Of a stretch of 10,549 nt of DNA, positions 1-6,034 are shown in pieces. The stretch lies in assembly GCA_019247975.1 (NCBI GenBank), contig JAFBAD010000182.1, positions 1-10,549 on the forward strand, in the 5' to 3' direction. Below the pieces are notes generated by a model. That model was not told the origin of the DNA. It ran no database searches and saw nothing but the letters and a program-made list of their open reading frames with translations. The translations under genes were made by a program, and so were the position numbers. This stretch comes from Acidimicrobiia bacterium. GTDB taxonomy: Bacteria; Actinomycetota; Acidimicrobiia; Acidimicrobiales; Iamiaceae. Within the stretch, counting starts at the first letter, position 1, and each line of letters opens with the position of its first letter.

Positions 1-229
1 GCGCCTTCACGCACAGCGGGTGCACCCGCCGCGTGCCGTCGGCGCCCTCGACGATCACGGTGAACAGCACCTTCTCCGCCACCGTGCGCGACGAGCCGAC
101 CTGCTCGACCTCGACGACCCGGGCACCATCGCCCACGAGGTCCAGCGCGACCTCGAGCCAGGCCGGGTCGAGCACCGTCGCCGCGTCGATCGGGAGCGGG
201 TCGAAGGCCTGGCGCACGGCCGGGAGCAT
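1..229 (-). CDS. Probable phosphotransferase (APH/EcKL-like), N-terminal part
   Basis: This open frame starts at ATG (complement of 227-229) and runs off the left edge without a stop, giving 76 complete codons that begin MLPAVRQAFDPLPIDAATVL. A 'LDPAWLEVAL' helix is followed by a beta-rich stretch with 'VGSSRTVAEKVLFTV' and ends at 'RVHPLCVKA'. That order resembles the N-lobe of aminoglycoside-phosphotransferase-like and ecdysteroid-kinase-like small-molecule kinases, where the Lys of a 'VK' strand binds ATP phosphates. Such genes are common beside acyl-CoA and steroid catabolism genes in actinobacteria, and their substrates are mostly unknown. The gene is divergent from the acyl-CoA synthetase with only about 23 bp between the proposed starts. 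An operator-like element (232-248) fills that gap. No Shine-Dalgarno is visible, so translation may be leaderless or nearly so. The frame is well supported; the family rests on N-lobe pattern only. Confidence 0.55.
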   Translation of the reverse strand, partial: MLPAVRQAFDPLPIDAATVLDPAWLEVALDLVGDGARVVEVEQVGSSRTVAEKVLFTVIVEGADGTRRVHPLCVKA

Positions 230-231
230 AT

Positions 232-248
232 GTGGAACGATGCTCTAC
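232..248. promoter_or_regulatory. Operator-like imperfect palindrome between divergent genes
   Basis: The sequence GTGGAACGATGCTCTAC has 6-nt arms (GTGGAA and CTCTAC, 4 of 6 complementary) around a 5-nt centre. Read on the minus strand it is GTAGAGCATCGTTCCAC. This matches the perfect palindrome at 4514-4530 at 13 of 17 positions, with only transition differences. On the minus strand it ends 2 bp before the phosphotransferase ATG, the same distance as the other copy to its ATG. On the plus strand it lies 4 bp before the proposed synthetase GTG at 253. It probably binds the TetR-family protein encoded at 9868-10491 (inference). Confidence 0.55.
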
Positions 249-252
249 CACC

Positions 253-1710
253 GTGGACGAGCACCTGAGCCTCCCCCGACGCCTCCACCAATTGGCTGAG
301 GAGGACCCCACCGCCGAGCTGTACACCCAGATCGGCCTCGACGGGAGCGAGCACGCGCTGACCGCGGCCGAGCTCGACCGGCGCACCAGCCAGGTCGCCG
401 CGGCGATGGCCGCCAAGGGCGTCACCGTCGGCGATCGCGTCGCGCTCGGCCTGCGCAACTCGCCCGAGCTGCTGATCGCCGCCTTCGCCGCGTGGCGGGT
501 CGGCGCGACGCCGATCCCGGTCCGCTGGGACCTGCCCGACTGGGAGCTCGAGCAGCTCCGCCAGGTGATCGGCGCCCGCCTCCACCTCGGCGACGAGGAC
601 GTCGCCTGGATCCGCAGCACCGTCGACGGCGACGTGCCGCAGCTCCCCGATGTCGTGGCGCCCCGCATGATGGGCATCTGCAGCAGCGGTTCGACCGGCA
701 CGCCGAAGATCATCGTGAGCGGCGTGCCAGCCGTGTTCAACGAGGTGTTCAGCACCCCGATGATGGAGCAGTGGCGGCCGGTCTCCCGGCCCCAGCGCGT
801 GCTCGTGCTCGCGCCGATGTACCACGTCAACGCGTTCGCTACCGTGCACAACCTCCTGGCCGGCGACCGCCTCTTCGTGCTCGAGCGCTTCGATGCCGCA
901 CGCGCGGTCGACGCGATCGAGCGGCACCGCATCACCGCGTTCACCGCCACGCCGACGATGCTGCAGCGGATCGCCGACCTCCCGGGCGTCGACGACCGGG
1001 ACCTGTCGAGCATCGACTGGATCCTCCAGGGCGCTGCCCCCATGCCGCCATCGCTCGTCCACCGCTGGGCCGGTCTGATCGGCGCCGAGCGGATCCTCAT
1101 GGCCTACGGCATGACCGAGTCGATCGGCCTCACCGCGCTGCGGGGCGACGAGTGGATGACCCACGAGGGCAGCGTCGGACGGGGCCAGCGCGAGACCGAG
1201 GTGCGCATCGTCGGCGAGGACGGCGCCGAGCTCCCGGCCGGCGAGGTGGGCGAGGTCTACATGCGCTCCCCCTCCTACGGCGGCTCGGACTACCTCGGCG
1301 ACGCGCCGCAGCTGCCGACCACCGACGACGGCTTCCAGACCGTCGGCGACATGGGCTACGTCGACGCCGACGGCTACCTCTACATCGTCGACCGGCGGGT
1401 CGACATGATCATCAGCGGCGGCGCCAACGTCTTCCCCGCACAGGTCGAGCAGGCGTTGATCGACCACCCGCAGATCGCCGACGTCGTCGTGGTCGGCCTG
1501 CGCGACGAGCGCTGGGGCCGGCGGGTGCACGCGATCGTCGAGCCCGCCGATCCGGCCGACCCACCGACCGCCGACGAGGTCATCGACTACGCGAAGTCGC
1601 GCCTGGCGGCCTACAAGGTGCCGAAGACCGTCGAGCTGGTCGACGAGATGCCGCGCAGCGCCGCGACGAAGGTCAACCGCGGCCGGCTGGTGGAGGCCCG
1701 CGGTGGCTGA
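253..1710 (+). CDS. AMP-forming acyl-CoA synthetase (carboxylate-CoA ligase)
   Basis: This enzyme would activate a carboxylic acid with ATP and CoA through an acyl-adenylate. Counting from GTG 253 (485 aa), it has the P-loop SSGSTGTPK (144-152), YGMTE (285-289), GD at 365-366, the hinge-region motif DRRVDMIISGG (380-390) with 'ANVFPAQVE' (391-399), and the A10 lysine K473 in 'TKVNRGRL'. The Gly that usually precedes this Lys is Thr. The architecture is complete ANL superfamily and closest in feel to bile-acid or short aromatic/alicyclic CoA ligases; the substrate cannot be read. An in-frame GTG at 232 has a GGGAG-like site 5 nt upstream and would add seven residues. I prefer 253 because 232 puts the operator-like element inside the coding region. 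It overlaps the next gene by 8 nt, so the two are probably translationally coupled. Confidence 0.9.
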   Translation: MDEHLSLPRRLHQLAEEDPTAELYTQIGLDGSEHALTAAELDRRTSQVAAAMAAKGVTVGDRVALGLRNSPELLIAAFAAWRVGATPIPVRWDLPDWELEQLRQVIGARLHLGDEDVAWIRSTVDGDVPQLPDVVAPRMMGICSSGSTGTPKIIVSGVPAVFNEVFSTPMMEQWRPVSRPQRVLVLAPMYHVNAFATVHNLLAGDRLFVLERFDAARAVDAIERHRITAFTATPTMLQRIADLPGVDDRDLSSIDWILQGAAPMPPSLVHRWAGLIGAERILMAYGMTESIGLTALRGDEWMTHEGSVGRGQRETEVRIVGEDGAELPAGEVGEVYMRSPSYGGSDYLGDAPQLPTTDDGFQTVGDMGYVDADGYLYIVDRRVDMIISGGANVFPAQVEQALIDHPQIADVVVVGLRDERWGRRVHAIVEPADPADPPTADEVIDYAKSRLAAYKVPKTVELVDEMPRSAATKVNRGRLVEARGG

Positions 1711-2908
1711 CGCCTTCGAGGGCATCCGGGTCGTCGAGCTGGCGCAGTGGGTGTTCGTGCCCGTCGCGGGCGCGCTGCTGGCCGACTGGGGCGCGGACGT
1801 CATCCGCATCGACCGACCCGAGGGCGACCCCTACCGCAACCTCGCGACGCAGGGCATCGGCACCGACAGCGGCGGCGTGAACCTGTCCGTCGCGCTGGCC
1901 AACCGGGGCAAGCGCTCGGTCGCGCTCGACCTGCGCACCGACGGCGGGCGGGAGATCATGCACCGGCTGCTCGAGAGCGCCGACGTGCTGCTCACGAGCT
2001 TCCGGCCCAGCGCGCTGGAGCGCCTGGGGCTGGGCGCGGAGGTCGTGCGCGAGCGCTACCCCCGCCTCGTCTACGCGCGCGGTCACGGTTACGGCGTGCG
2101 GGGGCCCGACGCCGAGCTCGCCGGCTACGACGCGTCCGCGTACTGGGCACGCGGCGGAGTCGGCCACGTGCTGTCGCCACCCGATCGGGACTTCCCGATC
2201 TCGCCCCGGGGCGCCTTCGGCGACCGCAACGGCGGCATGTCGCTCGCGTTCGGCATCGCCGCCGCCCTGGTCCGGCGGGGCGTCACCGGCGAAGGCTCGG
2301 TGGTCGACGTGTCGCTGCTGGCGAGCGCCATGTGGACCATCTCGTCGGACGTCCTGTCCGCGCTGCAGGGCATGACTCCCCGGGCCCCCGAGGGCCGCGT
2401 GGTCGTCAACCCGTTGGTCGGCTCGTACCGCACCAAGGACGGCCGCCACATCATGTTGGTGTTCCTCGAGTCCGACCGGTACTGGCCCGCGTTCTGCGCG
2501 CTGATCGGCCGGCCCGATCTCGCCGAGGACGCACGGTTCACCGATCACGTCGCGCGCGGCCAGCACGCACAGGAGTGCGCGGCAGCGCTCGACGAGGTGT
2601 TCGCGCAGCGGACCTTCGAGGAGTGGAAGGCGCTGCTCGGGCGCATCGACGCGCCGTGGGCACCCATGCAGGCGGTCGAGGAGCTGCTCGACGACCCGCA
2701 GGTGCTCGCCAACGACTACCTCGGCGACGTCGAGCTCGACGACGGCAGCAGCTACCGGCTGCCGCGCGTCCCCGTGCAGTTCGACGAGCGCCCGCCCGAC
2801 CTCCGCCGGGCACCCGAGCACGGCGAGCACACCGAAGCGGTCCTCCTCGACCTCGGCTACTCGTGGGACGACATCGCCGCGTTCGGCGAGGGCTCGGTGA
2901 TCCCGTGA
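1703..2908 (+). CDS. CaiB/BaiF family III CoA-transferase
   Basis: The 401-residue product has the usual length for family III CoA-transferases, which move CoA between carboxylates through an aspartyl-CoA thioester. It shows the N-terminal 'GIRVVELAQWVFVP' strand-loop, 'ANRGKRSVALDL' (66-77), 'SFRPSALERLG' (99-109), 'GYDASAYWARGG' (141-152) and 'FGDRNGGM' (172-179). Asp174 is the likely nucleophile. The related alpha-methylacyl-CoA racemases carry a catalytic His in the 'AGHD' position. Here the equivalent is AGYD (Tyr142), which favours transferase over racemase. The start is GTG 1703, with GGAGG at 1692-1696 spaced 6 nt. The pairing with an upstream ligase suggests ATP-dependent priming followed by ATP-saving CoA recycling between product and incoming acid (inference). 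Confidence 0.9.
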   Translation: MADAFEGIRVVELAQWVFVPVAGALLADWGADVIRIDRPEGDPYRNLATQGIGTDSGGVNLSVALANRGKRSVALDLRTDGGREIMHRLLESADVLLTSFRPSALERLGLGAEVVRERYPRLVYARGHGYGVRGPDAELAGYDASAYWARGGVGHVLSPPDRDFPISPRGAFGDRNGGMSLAFGIAAALVRRGVTGEGSVVDVSLLASAMWTISSDVLSALQGMTPRAPEGRVVVNPLVGSYRTKDGRHIMLVFLESDRYWPAFCALIGRPDLAEDARFTDHVARGQHAQECAAALDEVFAQRTFEEWKALLGRIDAPWAPMQAVEELLDDPQVLANDYLGDVELDDGSSYRLPRVPVQFDERPPDLRRAPEHGEHTEAVLLDLGYSWDDIAAFGEGSVIP

Positions 2909-3321
2909 GTGGGCCGGTGCCGGTGCCCGACGAGGTGTCCGCGCCGTTCTGGGAGGCCGCGGCCGACGGCCGGCTCGTGCTCGCCCGCTGCTCGCGCTGC
3001 GAGACGTTCGTGCACCCACCCGAGCCGGTCTGCCCCCACTGCCACCACACGGACCCCCGGTTCGCGTTCGAGCCGGCGCCGACGACGGGCGTCGTCCGGT
3101 CCTGGACCGTGATCCGTCAGTCGTTCCTGCCGGGGTTCAACGTGCCGTTCACCCTCCTCGACGTCGCCCTCGACGGTCTCGACGACCTCCGCCTCATCGG
3201 TCGTCTTGCTCCCGAAGGTCGAGAGCCGCCGGAGCACATCGGTGAACCGGTGCACGTCGTCTTCGAGGTGCCGGCCGGCGGAGGTCCGGCGGTGCCGTCG
3301 TTCGTGCTCAGCGAACCGTGA
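2905..3321 (+). CDS. DUF35 zinc-ribbon/OB-fold protein, aldolase partner
   Basis: This 138-residue protein starts at GTG 2905, overlapping the previous stop by 4 nt (GTGA), and overlaps the next gene by 4 nt. A short N-terminal helix 'PFWEAAADGRLVL' leads into a zinc ribbon with Cys29, Cys32, Cys43 and Cys46 (CSRC and CPHC). An OB-fold follows, including 'VVRSWTVIRQSFLPGF' and 'RLIGRLAPEG'. This is the DUF35 (ChsH2 C-terminal-like) family, found next to and in complex with thiolase-fold proteins. In cholesterol side-chain degradation, the DUF35 domain of ChsH2 is needed for activity of the Ltp2 aldolase. The gene immediately downstream is such a thiolase-fold protein, so a stable two-protein complex is likely. 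Unlike ChsH2, it has no fused MaoC-like hydratase domain. Confidence 0.88.
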   Translation: MSGPVPVPDEVSAPFWEAAADGRLVLARCSRCETFVHPPEPVCPHCHHTDPRFAFEPAPTTGVVRSWTVIRQSFLPGFNVPFTLLDVALDGLDDLRLIGRLAPEGREPPEHIGEPVHVVFEVPAGGGPAVPSFVLSEP

Positions 3322-4517
3322 CCGGCTTCGCCGCCCGCAGCAAGGTCGCGGTCGTCGGGTGCGCACAGAGCCCGATCGTCAAGCACCACGACCGCCCGTT
3401 GGGCGCGCTCGCGGTCGACGTCGCCCGGGAGGCGATCGCGGACGCCGGGCTCACCGTCGCCGACGTCGACGGGTTCACGACCAGCGCCCTGCTGCCGACC
3501 GCCGGCGACCACCCGGTGGTCGACGGCGTCTCGACGGTGTCAGCCAACTGGCTCGCGGCCAACCTCGGTGCCGACCCGAGCTACGTCACCGGCTTCCAGG
3601 GCTACGGGCAGCTGCCTGGGGCGGTCGCGCTCGCGGTCAACGCGCTGATGAGCGGGGCCGCCGACCACGTCCTCGTGCACCGCGCCCTGCACAACCCGGC
3701 CGGGCGCTACCACGGATCGGCGCAGCAGCAGGCCCGGGGCGCCGCGCAGTGGACGATGCCGCAGGGCTACTTCGGGCCGATCGCGATGATCGGCCTGCCC
3801 ACGAACGAGTACTTCCAGCGCTACGGCGCGACCCGCGAGGACCTCGGCGCAGTGGTCGTCGAGGCGAGGAAGAACGGCGCCCGCCTGCCGTGGTCGCACT
3901 GGCACGGCTCGCCGCTCGACCTCGACGAGTACCTGGCCGCGCCACTGCTGGCCGACCCGATCTGCCGCTTCGACTGCGACCGGCCGGTCGACGGCGTCGC
4001 GGCGTTCGTCCTCACCACCGCGGAGCGGGCCCGTGACCTGCCGAACCGCCCGGTGTACGTGACCGCCTACGCCGGCGCGCAGCCGTCGCGCCACCGCCTC
4101 CCGCTGCACTGGCCGCTCGACGACATCGCCGAGGTCGGCGCGGCGACCGCCCGCCAGCTGTGGGAGCGGTCCGGCCTCGGCGCCGACGACGTCGACCTGC
4201 CCCAGGTCTACGACGGGTTCTCGCCCTTCGTGTGGTTCTGGCTGGAGGCGCTCGGCTACTGCCCGGTCGGTGAGGCCCACCGCTTCGTGTCGGGCGGCGG
4301 CATCGACAGCGACGTGCTCGGTGCGCTCCCCGCGCTGTCCGGCGGCGGTGCGCTCGGCAGCGGCCGGATGCACGGCGTGCCGCAGATGCTCGAGTGCTAC
4401 CTGCAGCTGGCCGGGCGGGCCGGCGACCGCCAGCGCGAGGGCGCCCGGGTGGGGATCGCCTGCCAGGCCTCGCCGCACTTCGGCGGGGCCGTCATGTACA
4501 GCTCCGAAGTGATGTAG
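3318..4517 (+). CDS. Thiolase-fold protein, Ltp2-like acyl-CoA aldolase
   Basis: This 399-residue protein starts at GTG 3318 with a 4-nt overlap onto the DUF35 gene. The first strand 'SKVAVVGCAQSPIVK' and the 'LAVDVAREAIADAGL' helix are typical of SCP2-thiolase-like (nondecarboxylating condensing) folds. Where thiolases carry their nucleophilic Cys, this protein reads 'FQGYGQLPGAVALAV' (93-107) with no cysteine. The usual C-terminal GHP-type motif is altered to 'GGALGSGRMHG' (343-353). 'QVYDGFSPFVWFWLEALG' (296-313) is characteristic of Ltp2-type steroid side-chain aldolases, which use tyrosines rather than a Cys/His pair. With the DUF35 partner it probably splits a beta-hydroxyacyl-CoA into a ketone or aldehyde and a shorter acyl-CoA (inference). 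Its TAG stop lies inside the palindrome at 4514-4530. Confidence 0.85.
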   Translation: MTGFAARSKVAVVGCAQSPIVKHHDRPLGALAVDVAREAIADAGLTVADVDGFTTSALLPTAGDHPVVDGVSTVSANWLAANLGADPSYVTGFQGYGQLPGAVALAVNALMSGAADHVLVHRALHNPAGRYHGSAQQQARGAAQWTMPQGYFGPIAMIGLPTNEYFQRYGATREDLGAVVVEARKNGARLPWSHWHGSPLDLDEYLAAPLLADPICRFDCDRPVDGVAAFVLTTAERARDLPNRPVYVTAYAGAQPSRHRLPLHWPLDDIAEVGAATARQLWERSGLGADDVDLPQVYDGFSPFVWFWLEALGYCPVGEAHRFVSGGGIDSDVLGALPALSGGGALGSGRMHGVPQMLECYLQLAGRAGDRQREGARVGIACQASPHFGGAVMYSSEVM

Positions 4518-4530
4518 AATGTCGTTCTAC
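4514..4530. promoter_or_regulatory. Perfect 17-bp palindromic operator with overlapping promoter
   Basis: The arms GTAGAA and TTCTAC are exact inverted repeats around TGTCG. The hexamer TAGAAT at 4515-4520 fits the actinobacterial TANNNT -10 pattern, and a start about 7 nt downstream would leave a leader of only about 6 nt before the ATG at 4533. No convincing -35 and no Shine-Dalgarno are seen. A bound repressor would cover the -10 directly. The half-site distance is 1 bp longer than the published KstR pattern (TNNAACNNGTTNNA), so this is not a plain KstR site. The related copy at 232-248 supports a common local regulator, most likely the TetR-family product of 9868-10491 (inference). Confidence 0.65.
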
Positions 4531-4532
4531 CC

Positions 4533-6008
4533 ATGACCGCTCCCACGCTGATCGATCCCGGGCGTTCCTACGTCGCCGGCCGGTGGGTCGAGGGTGAGGC
4601 GACCTTCCCGGTCGAGAACCCGGCCGACGAGTCGCTGGTCGCCGAGGTGTCCGCCACCCCGCTGGCCGAGATCGAGCGGGCCGTCACCGAAGCCCGGAGA
4701 TCCTTCGACGAGGGGGTGTGGGCCGATCTCGCGCCGGCCGAACGGGCCCGGCGGCTGCACGCACTGCTCGACCACCTCACGACCATGAAGGACGACCTCG
4801 TCCACACGATGGTGCGCGAGGCCGGCCAGCCCACCGGCTTCGCCGAGGGCTCGCAGTTCACGATGGGCATGGGCCTCGCCCGTACGAGCATCGATCTGTA
4901 CCTCTCGCTGCGCGACGAGGAGCCGAACCCGGTCCCCACCGACGAGCTGCTGCGGGGCCGGGTCGCGCTGAGCATCCGCCGTCACGAGCCGGTCGGCGTG
5001 GTCGCGGCGATCACGCCGTACAACGCGGCGCTGATCATGGCGTTCCAGAAGGTCGTGCCCGCCCTGCTGGCCGGCAACTCGGTGGTCCTCCGACCGAGCC
5101 CCCTCACGCCGATCTCGTCGCTCGCGTTCGGCGCCGCGGCCGACGCCGCCGGGATCCCGCCCGGCGTGCTCAGCGTGATCGCGGAGGACGGCGCCGCGGG
5201 CGCCGAGCTGCTGACCACGCACCCGGCGGTCGACATGGTGTCGTTCACCGGCTCGACCGCGGTGGGCCGCCGCATCCTCGAGCAGGCCGCGCCCACGGTG
5301 AAGCGGGTTTCGCTCGAGCTCGGCGGCAAGTCCGCTCAGATCTACTTCGACGACGCGATCGACCTCGCCGCCATGGGCGCGATGGTCGTCGTCGCGATGA
5401 CCGCCGGGCAGGCATGCGTCGCGGCGACCCGGATGCTGGTGCCGAAGGAGCGCAAGGACGAGGTGCTCGAGGCGGTCACCGCGATGTACGGCAACATCAA
5501 GGTCGGCCTTCCCGAGGAGCCGGGGATCCTGATGGGTCCGGTGATCAGCGCGGCCTCGCGGGAGCGCTGCGAGCGGTACGTCGGGCTGGCCGAGGAGCAC
5601 GGCGGCAAGGTCGCCTTCGGCGGCGGCCGGGTCGAGGGCTTCGACACGGGGTACTGGTTCGAGCCGACCGTGCTCGACCTGCCGGACAACACCAACCCTG
5701 CGGCGCGCGACGAGATCTTCGGTCCGGTGCTCGGCGTGATCGGCTACGAGGACATCGACGACGCGGTGGCCATCGCGAACGACAGCCCCTATGGGCTGTC
5801 CGCGCAGGTCTACGGGCGCGACGCCGCGGCTGCAGCCGCAGTTGGCCGCCGGCTCCGCGCCGGCGCGGTGAACGTCAACACGTCGCTGTTCAGCGCGTAC
5901 GCGCCCGGCGGTGGCTACAAGCAGAGCGGGCTCGGGCGCGAGCGGGGGGTCGAGGGCGTGCGGGAGTTCCAGGAGGTCAAGCACATGGTCGTCGGAGACA
6001 TCAAATGA
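4533..6008 (+). CDS. NAD(P)-dependent aldehyde dehydrogenase
   Basis: This 491-residue enzyme would oxidise an aldehyde to a carboxylate with NAD(P)+ in the cytoplasm. It shows 'TPYNAAL' (161-167) with the oxyanion-hole Asn164, the nucleotide-binding loop 'FTGSTAVGRRI' (238-248), the general base Glu262 in 'LELGGKS', and the nucleophile Cys295 in 'AGQACVAATR'. 'EIFGPVLGVIGY' lies in the C-terminal third. All catalytic residues are present and the length is normal. The ATG at 4533 follows a palindromic operator by 2 bp and has no Shine-Dalgarno, so a very short or absent leader is likely. It opens the second transcription unit. In context it may oxidise an aldehyde released by the Ltp2-like aldolase, or one formed after P450 hydroxylation and SDR oxidation. 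The exact substrate is not readable. Confidence 0.93.
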   Translation: MTAPTLIDPGRSYVAGRWVEGEATFPVENPADESLVAEVSATPLAEIERAVTEARRSFDEGVWADLAPAERARRLHALLDHLTTMKDDLVHTMVREAGQPTGFAEGSQFTMGMGLARTSIDLYLSLRDEEPNPVPTDELLRGRVALSIRRHEPVGVVAAITPYNAALIMAFQKVVPALLAGNSVVLRPSPLTPISSLAFGAAADAAGIPPGVLSVIAEDGAAGAELLTTHPAVDMVSFTGSTAVGRRILEQAAPTVKRVSLELGGKSAQIYFDDAIDLAAMGAMVVVAMTAGQACVAATRMLVPKERKDEVLEAVTAMYGNIKVGLPEEPGILMGPVISAASRERCERYVGLAEEHGGKVAFGGGRVEGFDTGYWFEPTVLDLPDNTNPAARDEIFGPVLGVIGYEDIDDAVAIANDSPYGLSAQVYGRDAAAAAAVGRRLRAGAVNVNTSLFSAYAPGGGYKQSGLGRERGVEGVREFQEVKHMVVGDIK

Positions 6009-6034
6009 GCGCGGTGATCGGGGAGCGGCAATGA
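6005..6034 (+). other. Possible 9-codon coupling mini-ORF
   Basis: ATG at 6005 overlaps the aldehyde dehydrogenase TGA (ATGA), and nine codons (MSAVIGERQ) later the TGA at 6032-6034 overlaps the amidohydrolase ATG, again as ATGA. This could hand ribosomes from one gene to the next by two successive restart events. The amidohydrolase also has its own GGGGAG site at 6020-6025. A chance arrangement in a 22-nt gap is quite possible, and no function for the peptide is claimed. Confidence 0.25.
6020..6025 (+). promoter_or_regulatory. Ribosome binding site of the amidohydrolase
   Basis: GGGGAG lies 5 nt before the ATG at 6031. It is the reason for choosing that start over upstream in-frame codons, which would lie inside the aldehyde dehydrogenase gene. 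Confidence 0.6.

Noticed and set aside
232..252. Seven-residue N-terminal extension of the acyl-CoA synthetase from GTG 232
   Set aside because: A GGGAG-like site precedes it, so it is not excluded, but the extension would consist of the operator-like sequence and the family's N-terminus begins naturally near residue 253's codon.
55..1809. Long minus-strand open frame (584 codons) opposite the acyl-CoA synthetase
   Set aside because: It is antisense to a gene with complete ANL motifs, its translation is His/Asp/Arg/Val-rich with no recognisable domain, and long antisense frames are expected in GC-rich DNA.
1703..2908. Alpha-methylacyl-CoA racemase
   Set aside because: Same superfamily, but the racemase catalytic His in the AGHD position is Tyr here, while the transferase Asp174 is present.
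4514..4530. KstR binding site
   Set aside because: The arms resemble KstR half-sites, but the spacing is one base longer than TNNAACNNGTTNNA, and a TetR-family gene is present locally as a better candidate.
5826..5839. Perfect 14-bp palindrome gcggctgcagccgc
   Set aside because: It lies inside a run of alanine codons in the aldehyde dehydrogenase and is unrelated to the two operator elements; GC-rich coding bias explains it.
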